Shown here: positions 35,451 through 47,036 of the stretch, piece after piece
How the letters are laid out: every line of letters starts with the position of its first letter
Numbering within the stretch: the stretch's first letter is position 1
Assembly: GCA_002205965.3 (NCBI GenBank)
Contig: NADL03000684.1
Span: 372,001-436,000 of the forward strand
DNA length: 64,000 nucleotides
Origin: Kappaphycus alvarezii
Lineage: Eukaryota > Rhodophyta > Florideophyceae > Gigartinales > Solieriaceae
Reading direction: 5' to 3'
Position numbers and translations under genes: made by a program
The notes under the pieces: generated by a model
What the model saw: only the letters and a program-made list of their open reading frames with translations
Database searches by the model: none
What the model was told of the DNA's origin: nothing

Positions 35451-36300
35451 CCGGCCGACATTGACGCGCTCCTCAGAGCTCAGCACCCGTGTCGGCCCGA
35501 CCACGGCTTTGTATCGTGATAAGCATACCAGATCATGATCGTGCCAACACCCGACCCAAGCTCCTCCACGGTCGCATACAATTAGCCTAGTCTGAGGTCG
35601 TGTTCCCTCGTCGTACTCATCCCGTCTAAACCCCCTCTTGCCTCCACGCTGTTAAAACTCAGAGGTCCCCTGACACGACAATCACTCCATCATGCTCCTT
35701 TCCTCTCTGCCTCTCTCCATCCTGTCTGAAACCAATCCACCAGCGCCCCCTCAACAGTCGCCACTGTTTCATTCGCAAAACCGACATCGTCGTTTCTACG
35801 GGTCCATCCCGGCTGGCGTACGCTGTTGATCGGCATTGGCCATCACGTGGTCAAGTCAGTAAGCCGCCATCTTCGCTTGCATGAATTCCTTTGGCACCAA
35901 ACTGTTCATACGCTCATGAATGATTCAGTAAGGTATTCTGTACATTGCAGATTGGCCCCGGAGTTAAATGTCCAAATATATAGTCTCCTTCCCCCTGTCA
36001 TGGGAATCTAGTCAACTATAGAAGAATTGGGTCAACTTGGCAGAAACAGTGCCCATCGGTATCCCCTGACGCACCGACTCATGCTCCAGGGAGTGTTGAC
36101 GGCGATGAACTCTGCAACAATAGATGACACACATGACAAAAGGCTAGTGGTAATTACAGCAGGTCCAAGCAAACTTGCTACCATGCTCTGTCCTTCGCTA
36201 TCGATGTGTAGAGAAACGGGAAAAGCTACTCAATATTAGCGGATACAATAGCTTTTAAATACTCGTACCGCTTTAAACGTGTACTGTACACTACCAATAT

Positions 36301-38943
36301 TTAATTCCCGTTGTTCTCCTTATCCTTAACAAAGGCATTGGTCAGACAACGCAGAACAAATGTCTTGATGCTATCTTTCGCGATGATGCATTTCAAAACT
36401 TCGTTGCGAGACTGACTGCTTCCAGTTAACATCTTCAGCACCTTTCGTGACTTTTCAAAGTATCGATGCATATCTTCGTTTCGCGTAGGTTCCACAGCTC
36501 GTTCCAGCTCCTCCGCCAACTCCTCTAATTTCTCGTCATCCACCACCACATTCCTCACTTGCGATCCCTTCAGCGGGTGCAAAACCTTTTTGAACGTATC
36601 CAGACATCGCTCTCTTGTAAATTCCCTTACCCGCCGCTCGTGCCGTTCCGATGGAAGCACCTTCTTGACCTTCTCCCCAGGCTTTTCGTCGCTGATATCC
36701 TTCACCTCGGCTTCCTTCTTCACCACACTGCTTCGCTCCCCGTCCTTTACAGCCCCGCTGCTCACCTCGCTGTCCTTCCTCTCCGGGTCGTTTATATCCC
36801 CTTCCTTCCTTTCCACGTCGTTTACCTCCTCTTCCATCTTTACCACGTTGCTTACCTCACCTTCCTTCCTCGCCGCCCCGCTCACCTCGGCATCACCCGT
36901 AGTACCGCCATGTAGCTTCCCTTGCTCCCATGACCCGCCGTCTAGCTCCTCTTCCTTCAACTCGCCATTCAATCCCTCTTCCTTGAATGCGCCCCCACTT
37001 ATGTGCACTTCCTTCTTTGCTCGAATACTCACACCATCCTCTACACTTCCCTTCTTTTCCTTGCCCGCTTGTTCCTTCCTGTTCTCCTCGGCCTTCTTAA
37101 CCTTGTCCTCCTCCTTGTTTTCGTTCTGTCCTTTCTGTTCCTCCACATCTACCATGTCCACGTCCGCTTTGACACCCGCCGTCATGTCAGCATCCTCCGT
37201 TAACTTCCTCTTATCCTGCAAGGCGTCGTCCGTATCTATCCCAGTTTTCTTCGCTTGCCGCGCCGTTCGCTCCTCCATACCCCTCTCAGTCCCTTCCCTC
37301 CCCGTAGAGGTGTCAACGACTCCCTGCATCTCGTCGCTATCCGCAGGTCCCGTTGTCCCTCGGTCCTGTGTTTTCGCTGCCATTCGCTGTTCGCCTTCGC
37401 CACCAACTGGTGACACTGATTCAGCCAGTGCCATATCGAACCATTGTACGACTATTTCCCTCAGTACCCGCGCTACCTTTACCGAATGCGTCAAGATCCG
37501 ATATGTCAACTTCATCGCCCGTTTTGCAACCCTCTTGAGATCGTTCTGCAACACCTCTCTCGTCACGAAGGACCTCAAGATTACATCGAGTTTGTCGATA
37601 GTATCTGCCTCCATTTTGTGAGTGTCAGCAGCGGAGACTACCTTCTTGGCCTTCTGTTGCTTCTCAAATACCGTAGCCATGTCGCTCACGGCTTTAAACC
37701 CCGGAGCACACAAGTTCAAGAACTCTTTCCGAGTTTGGACCAAATTCTTCGTCAAACCCATCCGCACCTGGAGGTGTTGGAATTTCACACGGTAAGTCCG
37801 CACTTCTTTCTCTAGCATGTTGACAAGTTCCACCAATTGTTGCCGTGACAGTGCAGAGTACACATTGCCGAGCTGAGCTGATTCACTGTTTAGATGAGCC
37901 CCAATTGATGGCGAACCTTCACCGCGGTTGGACGGTTCTCCGCTCGCTCTAGAATATGCTCGCTCACGCTGCGATTCCGTCCCAGCCTCCCCTTGCTTTG
38001 CTACATACTTCTCGGGATGCGGGTCCATGTCACTACCCCTGAGCTCCTCCTTGTCCTCTGTCGAGCTCGGCTTGACATTCAACCTTTTCTTTTCGTGCTG
38101 CGTATTCACCGCAACAGCCTCTTCCTTTGCTTTCCTTTCATCGGCATTCTTCCAGTTTCCGCTGGTTGCTCGCTTTTCCATTGCCACCTCCGGCTTCTCT
38201 TCGCGGCGCGCCTCCTTTCTCTTGCCATCGTTTTGTTTTATATCCATGGCGTTCTTATCCACAAGGGTAGGTTCTGACTTTCGTCGCTTACTCTCTCTTG
38301 CTTGATCGGGAAGTATTTCCAACGGTTCTTCTTTTTGGCCGTCGCCCATCTTGTCATGTTTGCGCGGGGTCTCTTCCTCCGTATCAGGGGTTTTGCGCTT
38401 CCTCTTCTTCTTTGAGGAAGTGTTCGCTTCCTTATCTCCCTTTCTCTTATCTTGGGATGCACCGACAGAATCCGCTTGGCGCCGCTTCCTGGAGCGTCTC
38501 TGCTCTTCTGCGGATGCCTCACTTTCGATGTCTGAATGCTCAGACTTTGGTTCGCGTTTAGGGACGACTTTTCGACTTTGTGCAGCAGCCGATGTTCGGG
38601 GCTTGGGCATTGGTTTGTATTTCATACTTTTTTCCTCCATATATTTGCGGCAATCGCGAATAGCTGTGTTCAGGTCTTCCAGGTATGTGCCCGAGTAGTT
38701 CGCATTCATCGCTTTGTAGCGAGGATTAAGAAATGAACGGAGGTCATCCTTGTGCATGGCGGCAAAGCGTTGGTTGTCGTTGAAGAATTCAACAAGATGG
38801 GATTCGGGACCAACTTTAGGTATAGCGGCGGCATTATCGATGACTACTTCATCAACAGTAACGATACGGCCGGGCCACCACGGATATCCATCCATTCGTG
38901 CCCAGACGGGCTCACCGAGGTGAAGGGTTTCATATCTTGGCAT
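36301..38943 (-). CDS. PWWP-TND chromatin protein with C-terminal TFIIS-M-like domain (880 aa)
   Basis: Single open frame from ATG 38,943. The PWWP domain spans residues 8-75 (GEPVWARMDGYPWWPGRI, PWWP at 21-24; HLVEFFNDNQRFA). A basic and acidic disordered linker (100-350) contains nuclear-localisation-like KKKRKRK. A helical region at 362-508 ends in a TFIIS N-domain-like bundle (TIDKLDVILRSFVTREVLQN, then VARVLREIVVQWFDMA). This region aligns by eye with the C-terminus of the gene at 47,037. A second acidic/lysine-rich linker holds six tandem decapeptides (about 692-751; RKEGEVSNVV-like). Residues 765-875 (RRVREFTRERCLDTFKKVLH, EKLEELAEELERAVEP, RYFEKSRKVLKML) resemble the TFIIS central domain. 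A transcription-elongation or chromatin-reader role is inferred; the animal LEDGF/HRP2 plan is similar. The long open frame opposite (36,590-37,621) is antisense to repeats. Confidence 0.88.
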   Translation of the reverse strand: MPRYETLHLGEPVWARMDGYPWWPGRIVTVDEVVIDNAAAIPKVGPESHLVEFFNDNQRFAAMHKDDLRSFLNPRYKAMNANYSGTYLEDLNTAIRDCRKYMEEKSMKYKPMPKPRTSAAAQSRKVVPKREPKSEHSDIESEASAEEQRRSRKRRQADSVGASQDKRKGDKEANTSSKKKRKRKTPDTEEETPRKHDKMGDGQKEEPLEILPDQARESKRRKSEPTLVDKNAMDIKQNDGKRKEARREEKPEVAMEKRATSGNWKNADERKAKEEAVAVNTQHEKKRLNVKPSSTEDKEELRGSDMDPHPEKYVAKQGEAGTESQRERAYSRASGEPSNRGEGSPSIGAHLNSESAQLGNVYSALSRQQLVELVNMLEKEVRTYRVKFQHLQVRMGLTKNLVQTRKEFLNLCAPGFKAVSDMATVFEKQQKAKKVVSAADTHKMEADTIDKLDVILRSFVTREVLQNDLKRVAKRAMKLTYRILTHSVKVARVLREIVVQWFDMALAESVSPVGGEGEQRMAAKTQDRGTTGPADSDEMQGVVDTSTGREGTERGMEERTARQAKKTGIDTDDALQDKRKLTEDADMTAGVKADVDMVDVEEQKGQNENKEEDKVKKAEENRKEQAGKEKKGSVEDGVSIRAKKEVHISGGAFKEEGLNGELKEEELDGGSWEQGKLHGGTTGDAEVSGAARKEGEVSNVVKMEEEVNDVERKEGDINDPERKDSEVSSGAVKDGERSSVVKKEAEVKDISDEKPGEKVKKVLPSERHERRVREFTRERCLDTFKKVLHPLKGSQVRNVVVDDEKLEELAEELERAVEPTRNEDMHRYFEKSRKVLKMLTGSSQSRNEVLKCIIAKDSIKTFVLRCLTNAFVKDKENNGN
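36691..36870 (-). repeat. Coding minisatellite of 30-bp units
   Basis: Six imperfect decapeptide units in the PWWP protein (RKEGEVSNVV, KMEEEVNDVE, RKEGDINDPE, RKDSEVSSGA, VKDGERSSVV, KKEAEVKDIS). Confidence 0.75.
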
Positions 38944-40596
38944 TGTGACTGGTAAAGATAAGACTTGGGTTGGGTAAGGGATGTTGGTCGAGTGCGTAGG
39001 TGGGAAGTTTGAGAAATGAGTCGTTCGCGGTAGAGAGGAGGTAGGTTAGCTTGGGTAGTGAGTGAAAGTGTGGTAAGTTTGGGAACAGTTTGAGTGGAAA
39101 ATGCAAGCTGTTGCGATGGCAGATGGAACGAGCACAACTGAAGTTTGAGCGGAGGGAGATAGCACGGGTCTAATACACACTTGGAGTGCTGGCTCGACGG
39201 GTTGACCGCGATGTCGCACCAGCTGGCACCAGGGGCCGAGACAGCATTTCTGAAATTATTCCATACTACAAAATCAACCTAATTTTTTTAATTTCTTTTT
39301 AATGGCTGGGAAAACCACACGGTGTACTGAATGTATGATTTTTAAAAATTTTTACAGGCATTCTGGAACTCGAAATTAAGAAAAATTTTCCGCATATGTT
39401 CTTCAGTTTGATTCCCAACACAGCCGTTTCTCCAATTCATTAAATTTTATTTAATTTTGAGAGGGAAATTTTGATCCTGAACAGTTGACGGAGGGATCAT
39501 AATTATTATTACACATGCATACGTATTATATTGAAATATTCAATATTGCATACTATGTTTTCGACTTTTTTTAACATCAATCTTGGAATGTTCGGAAATT
39601 TAACGCAAAACCAACTTCAAATACTTTGTTAAAAATAATTCATGCTTACAGTAATTGCATTTCGGATAATTGCAACTTACAATTATTGCAAACAAGGCAA
39701 ACCGTGGGACGGAGAGCTGAGATTCTGGACTGTGTACGAAACAGTGTGCTTCTGCAAACTGAAATGCCAAGACATTAACTTTAGAAACAGTTAGAGAGTT
39801 TATCGTAACTCTTCATCCGTTTGAACATTGCCCACAGCGCGGGTGGTGGTTCTGGTGGTCCTTAACTCAGTGCCAAGTCATGTGGTATATTGGGCGACTG
39901 GGCTATGTTTGGGCAGACAGCTGTAGTTGACGCCATTACAAAATGCACATCTGCCGAAAACCTCACACGGAGCTTGATGTTTAGCCATACGTCGGCCAGA
40001 AAGCAATCATGTTACCATATTACCGCTTTATTGCAAATAGAACGTAATTGCGATTTATCGGTACCGACAAACGGTTCGTAGTTAAGCGGGAATGACTGTG
40101 GTTTTAAATACTTGCAAACGCTGAAATCATTCACCTGCAAGAAATTCAGTATTGATACCGTAACATTTTGGCGACTCAAATTTAGCTAAAATGTATTGAA
40201 AAAATGCTATGAAACGTTTTCATGAAGTACATACAATGTCAATTTCATATTGGTTCAAACGTCGAAACCCTGTAGAGGGGCCAAAAAGGAGGTGAGAACT
40301 TACTACTCAAAGGTATTTGGGTGAGAGAGTTGTTCAGAGATTCTGTTGCGTTTCTAATTCTCAATCAATGCTATTGGGACAGTATCCATCAACTTGTCAC
40401 AAGTGAGACGGGGGACAACGTACTGAAGCTCACCAAGGTACTACAGTGTATTGTTTCTCTCCTTCACTTTGTTGGATACCCTGCAATTGTCGTATGGTTT
40501 GTTCTGCCTCGTTACACTACGAGATCTGGCATTCCGGAAGGTTCACCAACCGGTAGACTTAAATGTGACTGAGCTCAGAGTTTTACATCACGGGGG

Positions 40597-40660
40597 GGAA
40601 ATTTGGGGTGTTTTTAATGCATGAAAAATATGGTCAGCTGTTCCCTGAGGGATGTCGTGA
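40597..40660 (+). repeat. Dispersed short repeat, copy 1
   Basis: GGGGGGGAAATTTGGGGTG, then AAAAATATGGTCAGCTG. Shares its core with 41,092-41,156 and 46,521-46,585, but is the most diverged copy. Confidence 0.5.
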
Positions 40661-41091
40661 TGGTAAAGGCTTACAATGTAAAGAAATGGCAGGAAGACGT
40701 CAACACGCTAGAAAACTGACGGGAGGCCGGACGGAATATTAAATTTGACAAGAAAAGCTAACGATTGATGTGGGAAAAAATGCAGTCATAAATATTACAG
40801 CAAATTCACATTCAAAATGTCAATGACCTTTTAAAAATCTCTAGGCATCGTTTCGGTTCCTATGGCGGTGCTCTCAACTTCTCCCTAAGGAATACATATT
40901 CTCCCGTTACAATAACCTACTTCTTTTTTCCGGCCCAGGGTACGCTCACGGGAAAACTTCTGATTTGGGGTCATTTGATAGATTGATCTACACTTATTTA
41001 TATACAATATATTTTTTATGCATTCGGTTACGTGTTTGTAATAGATTTAGGATTTATTCGCAAAAAAGTTTTCCAGTGTCCCCAGTTTCTC

Positions 41092-41156
41092 ACGGGGAAA
41101 ATGCGATGTGATTTAATATTTGAAAGACGTGGTTGGTTGCGGCCCGGAATATCCTA
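41092..41156 (+). repeat. Dispersed short repeat, copy 2
   Basis: Reads GGGGAAAATGCGATGTGATT, then TGAAAGACGTGGTTGGTTGC and GGCCCGGAATAT. It matches 46,521-46,585 closely. Confidence 0.75.
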
Positions 41157-41840
41157 CAGGATTATCAGTGCTACTTCATAAATTTCCCTAAAAAGCCGGG
41201 GTAGTTTCTCACTGCATAAGAGAATACTATCATTTCAACGCTTCCAAAATTTATCTGGCGCTATTTTGAAATTTAGACGTTTTGGGGTGTAAAAATCGTT
41301 GATGAGACTTAAAAAATCACTGCAGAAGAGAACTGATAGCAGGAGAACGGCACAACCACACAACAAGTATGGTAGATCGTACTTACTCTCCTGGACAGAG
41401 AGTCGTCCCACGCGACGAGAGTGCGAAAAGGTTGAGCACAGGGGATAGAAGGGGAAAGAGTAAAGGAAAAATGAAAAGGAAGAGGGATGGGGTACAAGGA
41501 AACAACGAAGAATGAAAAGGCGTTACCAACTTTTGAGCTCAGTTAGCGAAAGGTAAAAAAAAGATGACTCCATCTTCCCATTTTTTCTCTCCCCAGAGGC
41601 GAGAATTTTCTCACTTATATAGAATACCCATCAATAAGCAAAAAATACTTAAATTTTTGGAGAAACTACAACTAAAAAAATCTAACCACTAAAAAAAGGC
41701 GGTTTAGCTAACCTCTTGCTCTTCGGATAAATACGGCTTCGGCGATAATAGAAGCACAGACGACACATGCACTTAAGGTTTAAGAGTATTCTTATCGTAG
41801 GTACCAGATCCCCCAGACGAGTCTAAATACCCATACACAA

Positions 41841-44800
41841 GTGATGTTTCCAAATACTCCTAAGGGGACAGCACTTCTTCCTCATCTAAGGACATCTTCT
41901 CCTCCTCAGATATCTCGTCGGCCTCCAATTCCAGTAGATTTCGGATGGCCAACCAGTTCGGCGGAGAGGGAAGCGTGGCACGCCTGGGCTTCATGGGAGC
42001 CCGTAAAGGGCGAAGAGGAGGAGCATCAATAGGTCGCATGAGGTGGCGCGTGGTAGCATACGAGGACAAATAAGGCGGCTGACGACGAGGATTAGGCGTA
42101 TAGGAGTGTGAAACGTCCGAAATGCGGTATGGCATGGTGGAATGGGAGAAATAGGATATGAAAGGGTGTAAAGGGGTGGTAGGAGGTGGATAGAGAAGCA
42201 GATAGCTGAAAATAGGTGGGCATAAATGTGCTTTCATTTTGGATATAAATTTGCTTTGATTTCATGCCAGTATGCAGAAAGAGGCAGATGAATGCTGACG
42301 TGGATATAAATATCGTAGAAAAGAAAGAAGGGAAATAGGAGGAGGACACGCGACGAGCGTAAACAATGAAAGAGGAGCAGCAAAAGCGAAAACGTAGAGA
42401 ATAGGAGCCCGTGCGCAGGACAGAAGGCCAAAAAATCCTTGAAAATTCTGCACAGCAGGGAAAAATGTTTGCTACGCGCGCCAAGCGGTTCATACTTGCC
42501 ACAAACGGAAAACTTTTTGTCATAAAAAGACGGAACCTGCTTTACTGGCATTTCAAGAATCCATTGAAACAGTTGGAAAGGAGATCACTTGTTTTTTATA
42601 ATATCTCAAATCGTGAATAATCCGCAACAAGCACGATTATTAGTTATCGCTCTTCTAGAATTATTCCGTCACTCAAATCATCGAAAGAATAAAAGATAAA
42701 ATAATTTGGACTCGTTGAAATAATACGTAGAGAGGTATGATGGTGTCGTTATTATGGCAGAGGAATAATTGAGTTCTCTTATGCCGTCAGCTTCTTCCAG
42801 GTGATGCAGATGGGGATTCAATGCTGATTATAATAGTTTAAGAAAATCTGAATGTTCCAAGAGTATCCTTTGTAACCGTTAAGAGGTCGAGCTTCCTGAA
42901 TTCCGTACAGCTCAAGATCGTTGAGGTGGAGATATGGGTAATGATGTGCACGGTAGTATTACCAGCTGTAAGTTTTGCAGAGCTATCTTATCGCCTTTAT
43001 ATGTCACCAGACTACTCGCCGACGATGATTACCGTCGCAAATAGTATCTAAACTCCTCTTGTTGACCCATGGAATACAAGTTTTATTGCTATACGTGGAA
43101 ATGAGATATCTTGTCGATAAAATTCAACTTTCGATCTTACTACTAATTCTTCCGTTCATACTTTCTCAAACATATTTCGGCGGAAATTTAATCCATCGCT
43201 GGCACCCTACCCCAAGCCACGCCATTTGGGGGGCCTGTGTAAGGATACCTCCTACGATGGGGATCCTACAGCTTATAGTATGCGTGCAAAACCCATGCCG
43301 ACAGCTGACCTGGCCCAGAACGTTTCAACGCGATCTCTCCTTGACTATTAGAAGGGAAGATCCGCAACGAGCCCCACATGGCCTTTGTTTGATATGTCCT
43401 GAAGGAGGAGTTCAGTGTGATGTCAGCCTAGATGCCTCATCAGATAAGCAAAAGCATTGAGTGATATGACTACTGTAGTCTTACAAGTAGTCAAAGTTAG
43501 CAAGGAAGAAACGCTCTCTACATTACCTTGCGGAGCATTTGAACCTTCCAGTTATTTAAAATTATGCGTTCATATTTGGTCTTTGACAATGAGGTTGCTG
43601 TTGACTGGTTCTGGCCCTTGCGACGGAAGGGTCTTGTCGTTAGAAATTTGAGGGTCTAAAGTGTCTTGATGGGAACTTCTATTTAGTGTGTAACATCAGT
43701 GATCCTGTGCTGCTAGACTCGTGGAATTCTATAAGTACCTTGATTTACATCGAGATATTTCCGAAACGCTCTGCAGAGCAGCAATCAGTAAAGGTCCATC
43801 GTTCTGTCTCAATTCGCTGTACCTATTTAGAGTACCTTCTGGTACATTATATCTGGATCCATATTGGATCCCTGCAACCGGCTCACCTAAGCCGGCGGCG
43901 GGCAAGGGGATCTCTTTACATATAATGTCCAATACATCACTTTAGCCCCTTGTTTGACTGTAAGGTCACCTTGGGCCTACATATTCTACCAAACCCTTAT
44001 AGTTGCGACTCAATCAATCGATTCTTCCCTTCAATGAGCGCCCTTCGGGAAGCGCGGAAGTCCTTGGCATCCGTTTCTCCCTTTCCCTTTCGTCGCTTCC
44101 GTTAGCGACTAGCGTTGGTTCCATGGCGGCAGATTGCCACTGCCGCTGGTGAAGGTGCGTGCCGAGGGTGCTTGCGCAGGATTATCCGCTGGCTATTGGT
44201 GGATTGAAACATTTCAGATAGATTTAGAAAGGGCTGCTTCCGACATCTGAACCAGAGGAAAAATCTCTCCCGTTTGTATCGAGAACTTTTCTGGTTAGCA
44301 TTTTGGAGTCGCCACGGAGATAAAGTGCGAACAAGCGTTCATAATATTCATAAAGGATAAAATCGAATAAATATTACAACCTTAAAATACTTTGATATTC
44401 AACAACTCCTGGTATTTATATGCCTCTTCCGCTATTCAGTTTTCGAGATTACGTTATGTATGACAATGTACTTTTTTATGTTACCACGGCGAAAAGGCGA
44501 GCCAAGCGGATGGTCCGTTATAGTGGGGCTGCTACTAGAAAAATATTCTTAGCGCAAGATATCTTTTAAAAACTGTCATCGTGTGGTAATTATACCTATA
44601 GACTACCTTAAAAGGTTAATTTATCACTGTTTTGCATCCGAAACTTTGCCATTAGAGCTTATATTCGGCTTGGTTACAATCATGGATGCTTTTTATTCGT
44701 CTCATTCATAGATCACCTCTCCGATAGAAATCGCAGACTCGAATTGATAGCTGCATTAGCGCTTTTGAACGGTAACATGAGGTTTTAACAGACAGAAATG

Positions 44801-47036
44801 GAAAGATAGACTTCTAAAGAAACAGAAAAGTTCCGTACAAGAGACAGTATAATAGTTTCATCGATCAAATCTTATTCTGTCTCTTTGCACCATCCGGAGC
44901 CTCGTCAGGGATGGAAGAATTCTACCGGAGATACTGGATGAAATACTACGGAGCAGCCAATCTCGTCCTGTCATGTCATCCATGGGAGACACTTAGACCA
45001 TTACATTTTGAACTAGTCTCGCCACAATAATTACCCCCACAGGTATGACGAAGCGGCGTTAAGGGCAGCAGAGTTCTATAGACTTAGAGATATTTCTTTC
45101 CATGTTGCGTTTTATCCACTTTATATTTGAAATTGCAAAATAACGAAAGAAGCAGAAAAACAGTACATTCTGAAGAAGCAGAGGAGAGAAGAAATGAGAG
45201 ACACCCAACGCAAGTACTTCTACGAGAGGTATAGGGAGTTCTGGGTACATATTTACCAGAGTTAGACGTTGATTTTCCTGTGAATTACGAATGCCCCTCT
45301 AAAGTTCTCGGCTTAGCATTGAAATTTCTCTCCAATCTGTGCCTTGCCCCATCACCGATCAACAATTATTCAACCGTTGCTTAAAAATCAAAATAAAGGA
45401 CAGGATAAAGGAGCTTTAAGAATGATTTGGATAAGCTCAAAGCCTTGTTATTTGGAACCGAGTAGAGATTAGAATCACGACCAAGCTCGCTATAGATAAT
45501 TAACAATGAGGCGATTAAAGCAGATCAACCGACCCAGTAATCGATTCCCATCCTTCAACATCGGTCGTCAAGCCAGAGGAAGATATAGGCGCGGAGATAG
45601 CGGGGTTGATTGAGAACGCAGCCCCGAAGAAAAGAGGCGAAACGCCTTATCAAATTCCACGCTGACCTCTGATAATTAATTTTCCTCCTCTTTTGTACGA
45701 ACGCATCAACGCACCAGTTCATCTGGAAAGCCTCCTCCAAAGCTAAGGAGAATCTACGAGGCCGCGCAACACTCCATCATTCAGATGGCGAACGATAAGG
45801 AAACAAGGATCAAGGAGCCCAAGAGCATTTCTCAGCGCTGAAATGTCTGCCGGGGAAACTTCCAGTCCGTGATGCAACTGCAGAAGTACTTCAGTGGCGG
45901 ACCACATAAGGACAAAATTGTTCCAGGTCCAAAACCCGAAAGGGTATGATCGCTCCGTGTGTAACAAGACGTTCGACTCTTTTCAGAACGCCGAAGCGGA
46001 TAAGTAAGTCCAGCCTGAAACACCAAGTGAGAGTGAGATTGGCAGGTTGCGCGATGAACCCCCGTGAAAGAGAGGCCGTACCGCACCCAGTTTCCGTCTC
46101 TTTAGTCGAGGGTTGTCTGACTGAAAGCTGAGTCGCCATCGGGTGAGTAGGTAGATCTATTTCCTTTCGGGCTTACACTACCAGAAACCGCTGTAAGCGC
46201 GGAAGCCCATTCCACATTGATCCAAATTTGAGTGGCAACACACTGTATTTTGCCAGTGGCCCTACAGTAGGAACGGTCTGAGGGCAGGGTGGTGCTAGGG
46301 GCATTTTGGTGGAATTTGGAAATTTCATTTATTTTACAGATGGCTTCTGTATACATGTTTTCTAGTTAATCTCTATGCTTGCGATTTGTCACCGCCGGTC
46401 ACCCGCCCCGGTCGGATGTAACGGGTAGCGGGCCGGAATTCAAAAAGAAAAAAAAAGGCGAATAGGAACATATTACGATCACCAACCTTTTCCCAAGTTT
46501 CCCCCTCCAGTCTGTACAGGGGGAAAATGTGGGGTGATTTAACATTTGAAAGATATGGTCGGTTGTGGCCCGGAATATGCTGCAGACTGTGCAGACAGTT
46601 TGAACTCAGCGTTGAACTAATCTACAGTACAGTACAGTACCACGTGATCATCCTTGAGTCCAAATCTCAACACGTGTAGGAGTTAATCTAAGTAATCGAG
46701 CAATATTCCGAAAATCAATTTTTTGTCGGTTCTGCGATACTGTACATACAAGACTGATTTACAGTAAATATTTCTTCGGTACAGCACTCGCCATCCATAT
46801 GCACGGTGGATGACATACACGGTGGACCGCCGAAACTATTGCGCAAAAAGGCAAGGTCGCAAAGCGTATTCAATGGATCCGGAGGCAAAGCCACCTGAGT
46901 GTTGACCTCGCCTGATTGTGGGTTCGTCAGTCTCGACAGGGACCCAGATCTTTACCTTCCCACTCTCTGTCCCACTTGGATTGTCTCATTCAGCAAGTAT
47001 CAAGGGAAGGTGCCATTCTTTTTCTTAAGAGTGGAG
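41841..47036. other. AT-rich transposon-like region, no recognised gene
   Basis: A minus-strand open frame at 41,860-42,237 (proline/arginine-rich, acidic tail EISEEEKMSLDEEE) is the only one with some protein character; I give it no function. Other frames (43,059-43,460; 43,686-43,945; 45,743-46,139) are short and unrecognised. A GC-richer patch lies at 44,030-44,160. The third copy of the dispersed repeat and TACAGTAC motifs occur at 46,521-46,760, just before the PWWP gene. Confidence 0.45.
46521..46585 (+). repeat. Dispersed short repeat, copy 3
   Basis: Reads GGGGAAAATGTGGGGTGATT, then TGAAAGATATGGTCGGTTGT and GGCCCGGAATAT; close match to 41,092-41,156. Confidence 0.75.

Larger units (their letters stand above)
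34646..36300. other. Spacer with hairpin and dense GTAC motif cluster
   Basis: Contains a hairpin at 34,811-34,853 and a dense cluster of TACAGTAC/GTACTGTA motifs at about 35,090-35,450, then mixed DNA up to the 3' end of the 880-aa PWWP gene. No gene recognised. Confidence 0.6.
38944..41840. other. AT-rich region without recognised gene
   Basis: From about 39,240 the DNA is strongly AT-rich. The plus-strand patch 40,270-40,880 (SLLHFVGYPAIVVWFVLPRY, then TTRSGIPEGS, then VKKWQEDVNTLEN) looks like a decayed coding region that I cannot name. Copies of a short dispersed repeat lie near 40,597 and 41,092. Confidence 0.45.

Noticed and set aside
36590-37621. 343-aa open frame on the plus strand
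   Set aside because: Serine/phenylalanine-rich antisense of the acidic, lysine-rich part of the 880-aa PWWP protein.
41860-42237. 125-aa minus-strand frame with acidic tail
   Set aside because: Low-complexity proline/arginine start, no family and AT-rich transposon surroundings; too weak to call as a gene.
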